In this document: piece after piece, positions 1 to 8,334 of the stretch
Position numbering within the stretch: position 1 is the stretch's first letter
How the letters are laid out: each line of letters opens with the position of its first letter
Assembly: GCF_030296595.1 (NCBI RefSeq)
Contig: NZ_AP027731.1
Coordinates: 248,001-312,000, forward strand
DNA: 64,000 nt
Source: Naasia aerilata
GTDB lineage: Bacteria; Actinomycetota; Actinomycetes; Actinomycetales; Microbacteriaceae
Reading direction: 5' to 3'
The notes under the pieces: model-generated
What the model saw: only the letters and a program-made list of their open reading frames with translations
Databases searched by the model: none
Told to the model about the DNA's origin: nothing
Translations under genes and position numbers: made by a program

Positions 1-87
1 CTTCGCCGCTGATGCCGTCGCCATGCGCTCAGGGTAGAACCGGGCGAGAACTCCCGGGCAGGGGTTGAAGGCGCCGCTGCCGGGTCC

Positions 88-1212
88 TCAGCAGACGTAG
101 CCGCGGAGCCAGCGGCTGAGCTCCGCCTCGGCCCTCGCGCGCACCCCGGGGGCGGACAGCGTGATGTCGTGCACCGCGTCCGGGACGCGCACGACCGTCA
201 CGGCGGGCCCGAGCTTCAGCGCGCGCTGGGCGACCTCCTCGACATCGAGCGCCACGTCGGAGGTCCGCATCCGCTCGTGCCAGAACGGGCCCAGCGCGCT
301 CCGCTTCGCGAGCCAGACGAAGACGGGCGCCTGGATCTCCAGACCGCGGGCGACCGCGGAGTGCCCGGCCAGAATCGCGGCGAGCCACGCGGGCGTGGCC
401 GGGAAGCCGTGCTCGGGCCGCCAGACCCGGTCGTAGTCCCACTCCCCTCCGTAGTCCACCAGGAGGGTGCGGGCGTAGTAGCCCAGGTCGATGCGGGGCA
501 GCTCGTCCTGCGGCCGGAATCGCGCGGACAGCGCCATCATCGGCGCGATCGCGAGGCGGCCGAGCGAGTCGCCCTGGAACTCGAGCCAGGGACTGTTGAG
601 GACCAGCGCCGCCACCCGACCCGGGTGGCGATCGGCCCAGAGGCTGAGCGTGAGACCGCCGGTCGAGTGCCCCATGAGCACCAGCCGGCGGTCGGAGCGC
701 TGGGTGCGGCCGTGGCCGATCGCCTCGAGCGCGGCCTCGAGGTCCTCGTCGTAGGTGCCGAGGTCGGCGACGAAGCCGGGCGTCTGCCAGCTGCGGAGGC
801 TGCGGCCGTACTTGCGCAGGTCCAGCGCGTGGAAGCGGGCGCCGAGACCCGCCCAGTACTCGGCGAGGTGCGTCTGGAAGAAGTAGTCGGACCAGCCGTG
901 CACGTACAGGACGTCCACGTCGTCCGCCGGCCCGGTCAGCGGCGTGCGGGGAGCGTGGCGAACCACGGTCGCGACCACCGCGCCCTCGTCGTCGTCCGGC
1001 AGCCGCAGGGTGCGCTGCTCGAAGCCGCGGCCGAGGATGTCCGGCTCCCACCCGGCGGCGGCCGGCGATGGCGCGACGCGAGTGGGAGCCGGAGCGGCGG
1101 GAGCCGGGCGGACAGGAGCGCCCCCGGAGCGCGGGGTGGGCGCGCGGCCGAGGTCGACCAGGTCGGGAAGGGAGATCGGCTGGGTGTCCAGCAGCGTCAT
1201 GTCCGGTGCCAT
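88..1212 (-). CDS. alpha/beta hydrolase, probable serine lipase/esterase
   Basis: Soluble alpha/beta-hydrolase of about 374 residues. The oxyanion region VLYVHGWSDYF lies near residue 110, the nucleophile elbow is GHSTGG (LVLMGHSTGGLTLSLW), and a late DAVHDITL carries the likely catalytic His. It resembles monoacylglycerol lipase or lysophospholipase-type enzymes; the substrate cannot be told. I chose the ATG at 1212 because a -10 box TAGCGT (1225 to 1220) lies seven bases before it, which suggests a leaderless mRNA. Upstream extension would run antisense through the tRNA gene. An ATG at 1200 is the alternative start. The N-terminal 75 residues are Pro/Ala-rich and probably disordered. Confidence 0.8.
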   Translation of the reverse strand: MAPDMTLLDTQPISLPDLVDLGRAPTPRSGGAPVRPAPAAPAPTRVAPSPAAAGWEPDILGRGFEQRTLRLPDDDEGAVVATVVRHAPRTPLTGPADDVDVLYVHGWSDYFFQTHLAEYWAGLGARFHALDLRKYGRSLRSWQTPGFVADLGTYDEDLEAALEAIGHGRTQRSDRRLVLMGHSTGGLTLSLWADRHPGRVAALVLNSPWLEFQGDSLGRLAIAPMMALSARFRPQDELPRIDLGYYARTLLVDYGGEWDYDRVWRPEHGFPATPAWLAAILAGHSAVARGLEIQAPVFVWLAKRSALGPFWHERMRTSDVALDVEEVAQRALKLGPAVTVVRVPDAVHDITLSAPGVRARAEAELSRWLRGYVC

Positions 1213-1304
1213 GCGAGGAACGCTAGAAGCCGGGAGCCCTCTCATTCGGAACGGGATCGGCGCTGCAATGGCCGTGCAACCCCGCCGATACACTGGTCGC
1301 GCTC

Positions 1305-1386
1305 GCGGGAGTGGTGAAACTGGCAGACACGCAGGATTTAGGTTCCTGTGCCCTTGGGCGTGCGGGTTCAAGTCCCGCCTTCCGCA
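1305..1386 (+). tRNA. tRNA-Leu (anticodon UAG)
   Basis: The acceptor stem GCGGGAG pairs with CTTCCGC (one G-U pair) and is followed by discriminator A. The anticodon arm CAGGA-TTTAGGT-TCCTG places TAG at positions 34-36, so it reads CUA/CUN leucine codons. A long variable arm (GCCCTTGGGCG) identifies a class II tRNA. The T arm GCGGG-TTCAAGT-CCCGC is intact. The 3' CCA is not encoded; CGG follows. Confidence 0.95.
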
Positions 1387-1437
1387 CGGTGCCACGGCCG
1401 CGCCCGAGACCTGTCGGCATCCTCCCCGAGGGCGGCG

Positions 1438-1755
1438 CTACTTCCGCTCGGCCTGCTCTTCCTTGGGCTCGGGGATGATGCGCAGCCCCGCCGCGGTGTT
1501 GGCCGTCCCGATGAGCCCGTCCACCCAGTGCAGGTTCAGCGAAGGCAGCGCGCGTGAGCGGTAGTGGAACCGTAAAGGGACGGCAGGATGCATCCATATC
1601 GTGCTCCGCCCGCCGCCCACGCTTTGCTCGTCCCGCCACGCGAAGTGGAACGACTCGTTGCGGCGGAGCTTGACGCCGATGGCGATCTGCAGGTGCGCCA
1701 GCAGGCGGTCCTCGAACTCGACGACGAGGGCATCCCCGTAGTGAAGCTTGCCCAT
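1438..1755 (-). CDS. conserved actinobacterial small protein, DUF7882 family
   Basis: Protein of 105 residues starting MGKLHYGDALVVEFEDRLL and containing FHFAWRD, STIWMHPAVPL and LHWVDGLIGTANTAAGLRI. I recognise this as the DUF7882 family, common in Microbacteriaceae, sometimes mislabelled as DNA ligase because of distant similarity. No enzymatic motif is visible and its function is unknown. The ATG at 1755 follows GGGAGACC at SD distance. Upstream, TTGACA, 17 bp and AAGGGT (1829 to 1801, minus strand) form a good promoter. Longer upstream reading frames are Arg/Ala-rich and not family-like. Confidence 0.75.
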   Translation of the reverse strand: MGKLHYGDALVVEFEDRLLAHLQIAIGVKLRRNESFHFAWRDEQSVGGGRSTIWMHPAVPLRFHYRSRALPSLNLHWVDGLIGTANTAAGLRIIPEPKEEQAERK

Positions 1756-1800
1756 TCGTCGGTCTCCCGCCCCGGCCCGCCGCGAGCGCGCGCTCCGCAC

Positions 1801-1829
1801 ACCCTTGCGCGCACCAGCGCCGGTGTCAA
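1801..1829 (-). promoter_or_regulatory. promoter of the DUF7882 gene
   Basis: On the minus strand TTGACA (1829-1824), a 17-bp spacer and AAGGGT (1806-1801) match a vegetative sigma-70-type promoter about 45 bp ahead of the ATG at 1755. Confidence 0.45.
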
Positions 1830-1931
1830 CCCGTTTGAGCGTCAAGCGGTTCGGCTTGCCATGAGGCTGGAGCAGGCATATCGTTTTCGGATTGACCGCC
1901 GCCGGAAGAGAGGCGGCGAAAGGGGACCCAC

Positions 1932-2225
1932 ATGTTGCGAACGCGGATCCGGGTCGCCAACCAGACCTTCTACTTGGCGCAGGGTCACGACCCCGAACTG
2001 ATCAAGATGTCGGTCGTGGAAGCGGCGCTCGCCGGCGCCGGGTTCGTCAGCTTCGTCGAGGTGGGCAACCGCACCGTCTCCGTTCTCGTGACGGCGGGCG
2101 TATCGATCGTCGTGGAACACGAAGAGGTTGCCGAGGACGTCCGCGACGACGGCGACCTGGCCTACCCGTTCGACCCGCCTCGGGGCGCGCGGGCGTACGC
2201 GAGCCTGGACTTCACGGACTACTAG
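1932..2225 (+). CDS. small hypothetical protein
   Basis: Protein of 97 residues starting MLRTRIRVANQTFYLAQG, with an alternating hydrophobic middle (VSVLVTAGVSIVVEHEE) and an acidic tail ending FTDY. I do not recognise a named family. It is predicted cytosolic, with no signal or membrane segment. An AGGGGACCCAC leader gives a plausible ribosome site. It shares its neighbourhood with two other small proteins of the same style (2284-2646 and 2772-3128), but no operon links them. Confidence 0.6.
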   Translation: MLRTRIRVANQTFYLAQGHDPELIKMSVVEAALAGAGFVSFVEVGNRTVSVLVTAGVSIVVEHEEVAEDVRDDGDLAYPFDPPRGARAYASLDFTDY

Positions 2226-2261
2226 GAGCGGCGGTTCCTCGGGACGGGCCGCGCCGCGCCG

Positions 2262-2296
2262 CGCCTAGTCGACCTCGCTACGCCTAGTCGATCTCG
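2262..2296. repeat. short tandem duplication at a gene end
   Basis: CGCCTAGTCGACCTCG (2262-2277) and CGCCTAGTCGATCTCG (2281-2296) match at 15 of 16 bases with a 19-bp period. The second copy holds the last codons and stop of the minus-strand gene ending at 2284. The first copy repeats the same E-V-D-stop coding just downstream, so the gene end appears to have been duplicated. Confidence 0.6.
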
Positions 2297-2646
2297 ACCG
2301 GTGCTGCGGTATCGAAGTCGAAGTGCTCGTAGGCGGACGACGTCTCCTGATCCTGGGATGCCGCAGGAGACGGGTCGGAGCGCTCCATGATCTGGCCGCG
2401 CATGTACGCCTCCGCTTCGGCGTTCCCCGGTTCGGGCAGGCTGGAGTTGACCGTCTCCGCCATCAGCGGAGCGCCCGTGTCCAGCAAGAAGATCGCCTCA
2501 GCCTCGTTCCCGTCCGCGTTGATGACGTTCAGGCTGACGGTGTCACCGTCGCGCTTATGAGCCAGGGTCGCCGCGTACTCGACCATCAGGTCAGCCGCGA
2601 TGTCGCCGACCAGCATGGACTTGTTGGAATAGGTGAGGTGCTTCAC
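2284..2646 (-). CDS. small hypothetical protein, paralogue of 2772-3128
   Basis: Protein of 120 residues. Its N-terminal half (MKHLTYSNKSMLVGDIAADL, then MVEYAATLA and DTVSLNVI) aligns with the divergently transcribed gene at 2772: both have Y, a D-x-IA-x4-EYA segment, D-x-V-x-L, a Gly turn, then LL and M-x4-V. The C-terminal third is acidic and unstructured, ending APVEID. The GTG start at 2646 sits six bases after TAGCCT (2658-2653), so the mRNA is probably leaderless. Function unknown; cytosolic. Confidence 0.6.
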   Translation of the reverse strand: MKHLTYSNKSMLVGDIAADLMVEYAATLAHKRDGDTVSLNVINADGNEAEAIFLLDTGAPLMAETVNSSLPEPGNAEAEAYMRGQIMERSDPSPAASQDQETSSAYEHFDFDTAAPVEID

Positions 2647-2771
2647 TCTCGCAGGCTAGGCGCGGACGGCCGGAAGGCCTAGATGCTTGACATCCGAGCG
2701 GCACCGGTATTCCAAGCCACCGTCCTTCGCAAGGTCTATCGGCAGGAGGCTCCTGTGGAAACACTGGAGGC

Positions 2772-3128
2772 ATGAGGAGAATCGCCTACGCCGACGCTCA
2801 GTTCGTCACCACGGATGCCATCGCCGCCAAGGTGCTCGAATACGCCAAGCTCATGGGGCGCGCAGCGACCGACGACGTGGTCCAACTCCCCACCGTCGAC
2901 GACGCTGGCGCGGTCCGCTCCGTGGACATCCTCCTCGGGCCTGCAAGCCAGATGACCTCCGCGGAGGTCGACGGTCCTGAGGCGGACCTCGACTCCGGCC
3001 AGCTGCTCGCTGAACTGGACCGACGGATCGCCACTCTCCGCCAGCCCCATGCCGAGGTCGTCTCCGAGCTGGAGCCCGGCTACGATCCGGACCTCGACGA
3101 CTCCGCCCCGGGCAGCACCATCACCTGA
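2772..3128 (+). CDS. small hypothetical protein, paralogue of 2284-2646
   Basis: Protein of 118 residues starting MRRIAYADAQFVTTDAIA and sharing the EYAKLMG, DDVVQLPTVDDAGAVRSV and LLGPASQMTSAEV pattern with its divergent neighbour. The tail is acidic (ELEPGYDPDLDDSAPG). No catalytic motif or membrane segment is seen. GGAGG lies one or two bases before the ATG, unusually close for a ribosome site. The pair probably arose by inverted duplication followed by divergence. Role unknown. Confidence 0.6.
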   Translation: MRRIAYADAQFVTTDAIAAKVLEYAKLMGRAATDDVVQLPTVDDAGAVRSVDILLGPASQMTSAEVDGPEADLDSGQLLAELDRRIATLRQPHAEVVSELEPGYDPDLDDSAPGSTIT

Positions 3129-3249
3129 TGCCACTGCCGCCCCACCAGGCGCGGCCTTTCTCCCCACATCCCCGGGTTCCCCCGTTACCCTGAGTGCGAC
3201 CCACTGACCGCCTTCCGTCGCGCCTCGCCGCGCCGATGTCAGGAGCTTC

Positions 3250-3999
3250 GTGCACACCGCTCTCATTCCCTGGCTCGACCCGGATGCCCTCATCACGACC
3301 TTCGGCGCGTTCGCCCTGCTCGGGGTGTGCTTCATCGTGTTCGCGGAGACGGGCCTCCTCATCGGATTCCTGCTGCCCGGCGACACGCTGCTCATCATCA
3401 CCGGCCTGCTGACCTTCTACGGGATGCACGATCTCGCCGAGAAGGGCGGGATCACCATCCCGATCTGGTGGGTCTGTCTCGCGATCGGATTCGCCGCGTT
3501 CCTCGGCGGCGAGGTCGGCTATCTGATCGGTCACAAGGCCGGTCCGCGCATCTTCGAGCGCAAGGAGACGGGCCTCTTCAGCATCGAGAACGTCCGTCGC
3601 ACCAACAAGTTCTTCGAGCGCTTCGGCGGCCTCGCCGTGATCGTCGCGCGCTTCGTGCCGATCGTTCGCACCTTCGCGCCGGTCGCTGCGGGCGTCGGCA
3701 AGATGAACTACAAGAAGTACTCGCTGTACAACCTGGTCGGCGCGCTGATCTGGGGAGCGGGGCTCACCCTGATCGGCTACTTCCTGGGCTACATCCCGCC
3801 GCTGGCCGACTTCGTCCGGCACTACATCGACGTCATCCTCATCGGCGCGGTGCTCATCGCCCTCGTGCCGACGATCTACCACTACATCCAGTCGACCCGG
3901 AAGGCGCGCAAGGCGCGTGCGGAGGGCCGGGCCGCGGATGCCGCGACGGCTCAGGCGCTCGCGCTCGACCCGTCGGCCTTCGACCAGAAGGTCGACTAG
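3250..3999 (+). CDS. DedA/VTT-family integral membrane protein
   Basis: DedA (SNARE-associated/VTT) protein of 249 residues. The family acts in the cytoplasmic membrane and is linked to lipid flipping (undecaprenyl-phosphate or phosphatidylethanolamine recycling) and envelope homeostasis. The signature ETGLLIGFLLPGDTLLIITG lies near residue 35, GGEVGYLIGHKAGPR near 90, and RFVPIVRTFAPVAAGVGKM near 135, followed by two C-terminal helices and a Lys/Arg-rich tail. The GTG start at 3250 is chosen because AGGAG lies four bases upstream and the product begins directly with the family N-terminus. Confidence 0.9.
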   Translation: MHTALIPWLDPDALITTFGAFALLGVCFIVFAETGLLIGFLLPGDTLLIITGLLTFYGMHDLAEKGGITIPIWWVCLAIGFAAFLGGEVGYLIGHKAGPRIFERKETGLFSIENVRRTNKFFERFGGLAVIVARFVPIVRTFAPVAAGVGKMNYKKYSLYNLVGALIWGAGLTLIGYFLGYIPPLADFVRHYIDVILIGAVLIALVPTIYHYIQSTRKARKARAEGRAADAATAQALALDPSAFDQKVD

Positions 4000-4030
4000 G
4001 CGCGTCCGCGCCGGACCCGTCGCTGGTCCT

Positions 4031-4057
4031 CCGGCACCTCTCGGCTGAGGTGGCCGG
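4031..4057. terminator. hairpin between convergent genes
   Basis: CCGGCACCTC-TCGGCT-GAGGTGGCCGG forms a ten-pair stem with one bulged base between the DedA gene (+) and mntH (-). There is no U tract. A bidirectional terminator or mRNA-end structure is the simplest reading. Confidence 0.45.
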
Positions 4058-4059
4058 CG

Positions 4060-5304
4060 TCAGGCGCCGGTCACCAGCAGCCAGAGCAGTGTCAGATTGA
4101 GGGCCACCAGCAGGACGGCGGCCACCACCGCCAGAACGGTGGTGAACGCGGTGTTGCGCGCGTCCCCCATGATCGAGCGGCGTCCCGTGAGGAGCACGAG
4201 CGGGATCAGCGCGAAGGGGATGCCGAATGACAGCACGACCTGACTGATCACGAGCGCGAGCGTCGGGTCCACGCCGATCGCGAGCAGCAGCAGCGCGGGG
4301 ATCAGCGTGACGAGCCGGCGGGTCAGCAGCGGAACCTGGACGTGCAGCAGGCCGTGCATGATCTCGGCGCCCGCGTAGGCGCCCACCGAGCTGGAGGCGA
4401 GCCCGGATGCGAGCAGCGCGATGGCGAACAGGGTCGCCACCATCGGGCCGAGCCCGTCCGACAGCGCCTGGTGGGCGCCCGAGAGCGTCTCCGTGCCGGG
4501 CACCCCGCGGAGCGACGCGGCCGCCACCAGCAGGATGATGACGTTGACCGTCCCCGCCACGGCGAGGGCGATGGTGACGTCCAGCCGCGTGGCGCGGATC
4601 CGCAGCCAGCGGTCGCCGACCGTGAGGGCCTCGCCGAAGCGGTCACGGGTCAGCGCGGAATGCGCGTAGATGGCGTGCGGCATCACGGTCGCGCCGAGGA
4701 TCGAGGCGGCGAGGAGGACCGAGCCGCTGTCCGCGAACCGCGGCACCAGTCCGGCGACCGCCTCGGCGGGGTCGGGCGGCCCGACGACAACCCCCGCACC
4801 GAAGCCGAGGGCGATGACGACCACGAGCCCGGTGATGATCCGCTCGAAGGGGCGCGCCCCTCGCCGGGTCTGCACGGTGAGCAGGGCGAGCGACACGGCA
4901 CCCGTGATGGCTCCGCCGAGCAGCAGCGGGAGGCCGAACAGGAGCTGAAGCGCGATCGCCCCGCCGATGACCTCGGCGATGTCCGTCGCCATCGCCACGA
5001 GCTCCGCCTGCACCCAGAAGGCGATGCGCGCGGGGCGGCGCCGGATGCGGTGGCCGAGGTTCTCCGGAAGGCTCCGCCCGGTGACGATGCCGAGCTTCGC
5101 GGACAGGTACTGGATGAGCCACGCCATCGTGTTGCCGGCTATCACGACCCACACGAGCAGGTAGCCGTACCGCGCGCCCGCCGTCATGTTGCTCGCGACG
5201 TTGCCCGGATCCAGGTAGGCGACCCCGGCGACGACGGCCGGGCCGAGGAGGGTCCAGAGGCGCACGCGTGCGGGCGCGACCCCGGGAACGGCCGCCGTGT
5301 CCAT
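4060..5304 (-). CDS. mntH: NRAMP-family Mn(II)/Fe(II) proton symporter
   Basis: Eleven-helix NRAMP transporter of 414 residues that imports divalent metals with protons. The TM1 metal-binding motif DPGN (AYLDPGNVASN) is near residue 31 and the TM6 motif MPHAIYAHS near residue 210, so both ligand regions are intact. A -10 box TAGAGT (5316-5311) lies six bases before the ATG, so the gene has its own leaderless promoter even though it follows the CDF efflux gene by 55 bp on the same strand. I do not see a clear MntR or DtxR operator. The pairing with a CDF exporter fits metal homeostasis. Confidence 0.92.
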   Translation of the reverse strand: MDTAAVPGVAPARVRLWTLLGPAVVAGVAYLDPGNVASNMTAGARYGYLLVWVVIAGNTMAWLIQYLSAKLGIVTGRSLPENLGHRIRRRPARIAFWVQAELVAMATDIAEVIGGAIALQLLFGLPLLLGGAITGAVSLALLTVQTRRGARPFERIITGLVVVIALGFGAGVVVGPPDPAEAVAGLVPRFADSGSVLLAASILGATVMPHAIYAHSALTRDRFGEALTVGDRWLRIRATRLDVTIALAVAGTVNVIILLVAAASLRGVPGTETLSGAHQALSDGLGPMVATLFAIALLASGLASSSVGAYAGAEIMHGLLHVQVPLLTRRLVTLIPALLLLAIGVDPTLALVISQVVLSFGIPFALIPLVLLTGRRSIMGDARNTAFTTVLAVVAAVLLVALNLTLLWLLVTGA

Positions 5305-5359
5305 GGCGGAACTCTACTGACCCGGTGCGGCGGCCCCGGACGCGCCCGCGTGCGGGACG

Positions 5360-6265
5360 TCACGCATGGCCGTGGTCCTCGTGCTCGGCGTGGCCCGCCG
5401 GCTCCAGCTGGAACGTCGAGTGCGCCACGTCGAAGTGGCCGGAGAGGCACCCGGCCAGCTCGTCGAGCAGGCGGTCCGTGTCGCCCCGGTGGAAGACCTC
5501 GGAGTCGACGACGACGTGCGCCGTGAACACCGGAGAGCCGTGCGTGATCGCCCAGACATGAACGTCGTGCACGTCGACGACGCCCACGGTGGAGCAGATG
5601 TGCGCGCGGATCGCGGCCATGTCGGTGCCCGACGGCGCTGACTCGGTGAGCACCGACACGACGTCGCGGAGCAGGGTGACGGCGCGCGGCACGAGCAGGA
5701 CCGCGACGAACAGAGACGCGATCGCGTCCGCTGCCGCGAACCCCGTCAGCAGGATGATCACGGCGGCGACGATGGCCGCGGCCGAGCCGATGAGGTCGCC
5801 GAGGACCTCGAGGTAGGCGGCCCGGAGGTTGATGCTGTGGCCGCGCCCGCCCCGCAGGACGGCCAGGGCTGCGACGTTCGCGGCGAGGCCGAGCACGGCG
5901 ACGATGAGCATCGGGCCGGCGAGGACCGGGTGGTCATCGGTCGCGAACAGCCGGCGAAGCCCTTCGATCCCGACCCACAGCGCGACACCCGCGAGGATGA
6001 GGCCGTTGACGAGAGCGCCGAGCACCTCGGCCCGCCGGTAGCCGAAGGTGGACCGGTCGGTCGCCGGACGCGCGGCGACGCCGGTGGCGACCAGCGCGAT
6101 CACGAGGCCCACGACATCCGACGCCATGTGGCCGGCGTCCGCCAGCAGGGTCAGCGATCCGGAGAGGACCGCGCCGACGACCTCGACGAGCAGGAAGACC
6201 GCGACGATGACCAGCGCGGCGGTGAGGCGCCGCCCCGTCGATCCCGAGGTGTGGTCGTGGTCCAT
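5360..6265 (-). CDS. CDF-family divalent cation efflux protein (CzcD/ZitB type)
   Basis: Cation diffusion facilitator of about 301 residues exporting Zn(II) or related metals by proton antiport. It begins with a short His-rich cytosolic tail (MDHDHTS), has the TM2 binding motif LADAGHMASD and a TM5 partner FAAADAIASL, then a C-terminal metal-sensing domain (VDVHDVHVWAIT) and an ending rich in His (HAEHEDHGHA). The ATG at 6265 is preferred over a GTG at 6274 because TACGGT lies seven bases upstream of it. mntH follows 55 bp downstream. The metal specificity is inferred only from the His-rich ends. Confidence 0.88.
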   Translation of the reverse strand: MDHDHTSGSTGRRLTAALVIVAVFLLVEVVGAVLSGSLTLLADAGHMASDVVGLVIALVATGVAARPATDRSTFGYRRAEVLGALVNGLILAGVALWVGIEGLRRLFATDDHPVLAGPMLIVAVLGLAANVAALAVLRGGRGHSINLRAAYLEVLGDLIGSAAAIVAAVIILLTGFAAADAIASLFVAVLLVPRAVTLLRDVVSVLTESAPSGTDMAAIRAHICSTVGVVDVHDVHVWAITHGSPVFTAHVVVDSEVFHRGDTDRLLDELAGCLSGHFDVAHSTFQLEPAGHAEHEDHGHA

Positions 6266-6349
6266 CGTTTCCACCGTACGGTCCCACCTGCTCCCCGGAA
6301 ACCGCTGGACCCGCGCGCCGCCCGAAGCGCACGGATGGCGGGGTAAGGG

Positions 6350-6406
6350 CGACTTGCCAGAGAATCCCGCTTCGAGGGCTCTGAACCGGGATTCTGTGGC
6401 AAGTCG
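6350..6406. repeat. intergenic palindrome, CGACTTGCC family (copy 1)
   Basis: Twenty-base arms at 6350-6369 and 6387-6406 with one mismatch and a 17-base loop. The left arm begins CGACTTGCCAGAGAATCCCG. It lies between divergent genes (CDF and the 6433 membrane protein), so it cannot be an ordinary terminator. It shares its outer half with the element at 47100-47156. Confidence 0.75.
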
Positions 6407-6432
6407 GGTGCGGTCTGCGCCAGGATGCGGGG

Positions 6433-6912
6433 ATGGCGAAGGACCAGACCAGGACGGCGCGACGGGTGGAGAAGCTGCTCCTCGGTCTCGGCATCCTCGG
6501 ATCCGTCACAGCAGTGACGGGGCTCGTTCTCGGCACGGCGTGGGTCTTCCGCGGCGAGGTGCAGGGCTACCTCACTCTCATCATGGGGCTGCTCCTCGGG
6601 GTTCTCGGCCCCGGGATGGTCTGGCTGAGCAGGATCGCGCGCATCCAGCGCACCACCGGATCCTCTCCCGAGGGAGTCGCCGCGGAGATCGAGCGCTTCG
6701 CTCGCAAGGCGCCGCTCTCGCGGATCGCCGCCTGGTCGTGGGTGCTGATTCCCGCCTACGCGCTGGCGGCGGCAGGGGTCATGCTCCTGGTCCACGGGCT
6801 GCAACCGATCCCCCTCGGTCTGGCCGCGCTCAGCGTGCTCCTGCTCATCGGCGGCATCCGAGGTTTTCGCCGAGCGAGGCTCACGAGCTCAGCGCCGAAG
6901 GGCGACCTCTAG
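6433..6912 (+). CDS. small integral membrane protein, unknown function
   Basis: Protein of 159 residues with two hydrophobic pairs: helices at about 18-40 and 47-68, a charged loop (RIARIQRTTGSSPEGVAAEI), then helices at about 98-120 and 122-142, and a basic tail. No known motif is visible. The start is preceded by CAGGAT six bases upstream, a degenerate leaderless -10 element. It is flanked on both sides by intergenic palindromes (6350-6406 and 6920-6974). Confidence 0.6.
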   Translation: MAKDQTRTARRVEKLLLGLGILGSVTAVTGLVLGTAWVFRGEVQGYLTLIMGLLLGVLGPGMVWLSRIARIQRTTGSSPEGVAAEIERFARKAPLSRIAAWSWVLIPAYALAAAGVMLLVHGLQPIPLGLAALSVLLLIGGIRGFRRARLTSSAPKGDL

Positions 6913-6919
6913 CGACCGT

Positions 6920-6974
6920 GAGATGGCACTTGTTGCTGTCACCTCGCGGTTTTGCGGACAACAAGTGCCACCTC
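6920..6974. repeat. intergenic palindrome, GAGGTGGCA family (copy 1)
   Basis: Outer arms 6920-6935 (GAGATGGCACTTGTTG) and 6959-6974 pair with one mismatch. An inner inverted copy TGTCACCTC follows the left arm, and a small GCGG-TTTT-GCGG core sits between. The first 28 bases match the element at 59378 with two differences. It lies between convergent genes. Confidence 0.75.
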
Positions 6975-7001
6975 GGCAAGGAAGGCGGGGCGTACCCGCG
7001 C

Positions 7002-7594
7002 TCAGCCGAGGCGGTCGTGGAGCCAGGGCAGGAGGGCCGTGAAGGCGCGGCGGCGGTGGCTCATCGCGTCCTTCTCCGCGGCCGTCAGCTCCCCCGAGGA
7101 CACCTCGAGCCCCTCCGGGCGGAAGATCGGGTCGTAGCCGAAGCCGCCCTCTCCCGCCGCGGCTTCGAGGACGCTCCCCGGCCAGTCCGCGAGCACCACG
7201 TGCTCGGTGCCGTCCGGGAGCACGGCGGCGGCCGCGCACAGGAAGTGCGCCGTGCGGTCCTCCACGCCCTCCAGGTTGGCGAGCAGCAGCGCGACGTTGT
7301 CCGCGTCCATGCGCGTGCCCGCGTATCGCGCGGAGTGGATGCCCGGCGCTCCCCGAGCGCGTCGACGGCGATGCCCGAGTCGTCGGCGATCGACGGGAGG
7401 CCGGTGTGCGCCGCGGCGGCCCTCGCCTTGATCAGCGCGTTCTCCTCGAAGGTGCTGCCATCCTCGACCGGCTCGGGCCCGTCGTAGCCGACCAGCTCGA
7501 GGATGCCGAGCTCGGGTCCGAGGATCCGCCGCAGCTCCTCGACCTTGTGGGCATTGTGGGTGGCGAGGACGACGCGCACGCCGGCGTCGCTCAT
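7002..7594 (-). CDS. rdgB: XTP/dITP (non-canonical purine NTP) pyrophosphatase, frame broken as given
   Basis: HAM1/RdgB enzyme that hydrolyses ITP, dITP and XTP to monophosphates and keeps damaged purines out of nucleic acids. The N-terminal motif [18 protein letters not shown], the [13 protein letters not shown] segment, the DDSG metal site and the C-terminal [11 protein letters not shown] and SHRRRAF segments are all present. As given the frame breaks at the CCCC run 7351-7354: adding one base restores [16 protein letters not shown] and a 197-residue protein of exact family length. The ATG overlaps the rph stop (ATGA), so the gene is translationally coupled in a murI-rph-rdgB operon. Confidence 0.88.
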
Positions 7595-8334
7595 GAGTCG
7601 GCGGGCAGGCCGAGCACCTCGCGCTGCACCGCGGCGAGCCGGTCCGTGCCGCTGAGGGCGAGGTCGAGCAGCGAGTCGAGCTCGCGCCGGTCGAAGGGCG
7701 CGCGCTCGGCGGTGCCCTGAACCTCCACGAAGAGGCCGCGACCGGTCGCCACGACGTTCATGTCGGTCTCGGCGCGCACGTCCTCGGTGTAGGCGAGGTC
7801 GACCATGGGCTCGCCGTCGATGATGCCGACGGACACGGCCGCCACGCTGTCGACGAGCGGCACCGAGCGCTGGCCGATGAACTTCTTCTCCCGCGCCCAC
7901 TCGACCGCGTCGGCGAGCGCCACATACGCGCCGGTGATGGCCGCGGTCCGGGTTCCGCCGTCGGCCTGGAGGACGTCGCAGTCGAGGACGACCGTGTTCT
8001 CCCCCAGCGCCTTGAGGTCGATGATCGCCCGCATCGAGCGGCCGATCAGCCGGGAGATCTCGTGCGTGCGTCCGCCGATCTTGCCCTTGACCGACTCCCG
8101 GTCGCTGCGCGAGTTCGTCGCGCGCGGCAGCATCGAGTACTCGGCGGTGACCCAGCCCGAGCCCTTGCCGGACAGCCAGCGCGGCACGCCGTTCGTGAAG
8201 GAGGCGGTACACAGCACGCGCGTCTGGCCGAACGAGATGAGCGCGGAGCCCTCGGCCTGCTTGCTCCAGCCGCGCTCGATCGTGACCTCCCGCAGCTGGT
8301 CGTGGGTTCGGCCGTCGACGCGGGTGGCGGTCAT
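7591..8334 (-). CDS. rph: ribonuclease PH
   Basis: Phosphorolytic 3'-5' exoribonuclease that trims tRNA precursors in the cytosol; 247 residues, normal length. Family segments visible are [52 protein letters not shown] (phosphate-binding Arg), [24 protein letters not shown] and [18 protein letters not shown]. The start overlaps the murI stop and the stop overlaps the rdgB start, both as ATGA, so the three genes are coupled. Loss of the intervening palindromes here contrasts with the rest of the window. Confidence 0.95.
   Translation of the reverse strand: MTATRVDGRTHDQLREVTIERGWSKQAEGSALISFGQTRVLCTASFTNGVPRWLSGKGSGWVTAEYSMLPRATNSRSDRESVKGKIGGRTHEISRLIGRSMRAIIDLKALGENTVVLDCDVLQADGGTRTAAITGAYVALADAVEWAREKKFIGQRSVPLVDSVAAVSVGIIDGEPMVDLAYTEDVRAETDMNVVATGRGLFVEVQGTAERAPFDRRELDSLLDLALSGTDRLAAVQREVLGLPADS

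Noticed and set aside
1213-1395. N-terminal extension of the first hydrolase across the tRNA gene
   Set aside because: The extra residues are translated antisense through tRNA-Leu; a leaderless -10 box fits the ATG at 1212.
5305-5359. Manganese riboswitch or MntR site ahead of mntH
   Set aside because: The spacer is too short and the -10 box leaves no leader RNA; no palindromic metal-repressor site is visible.
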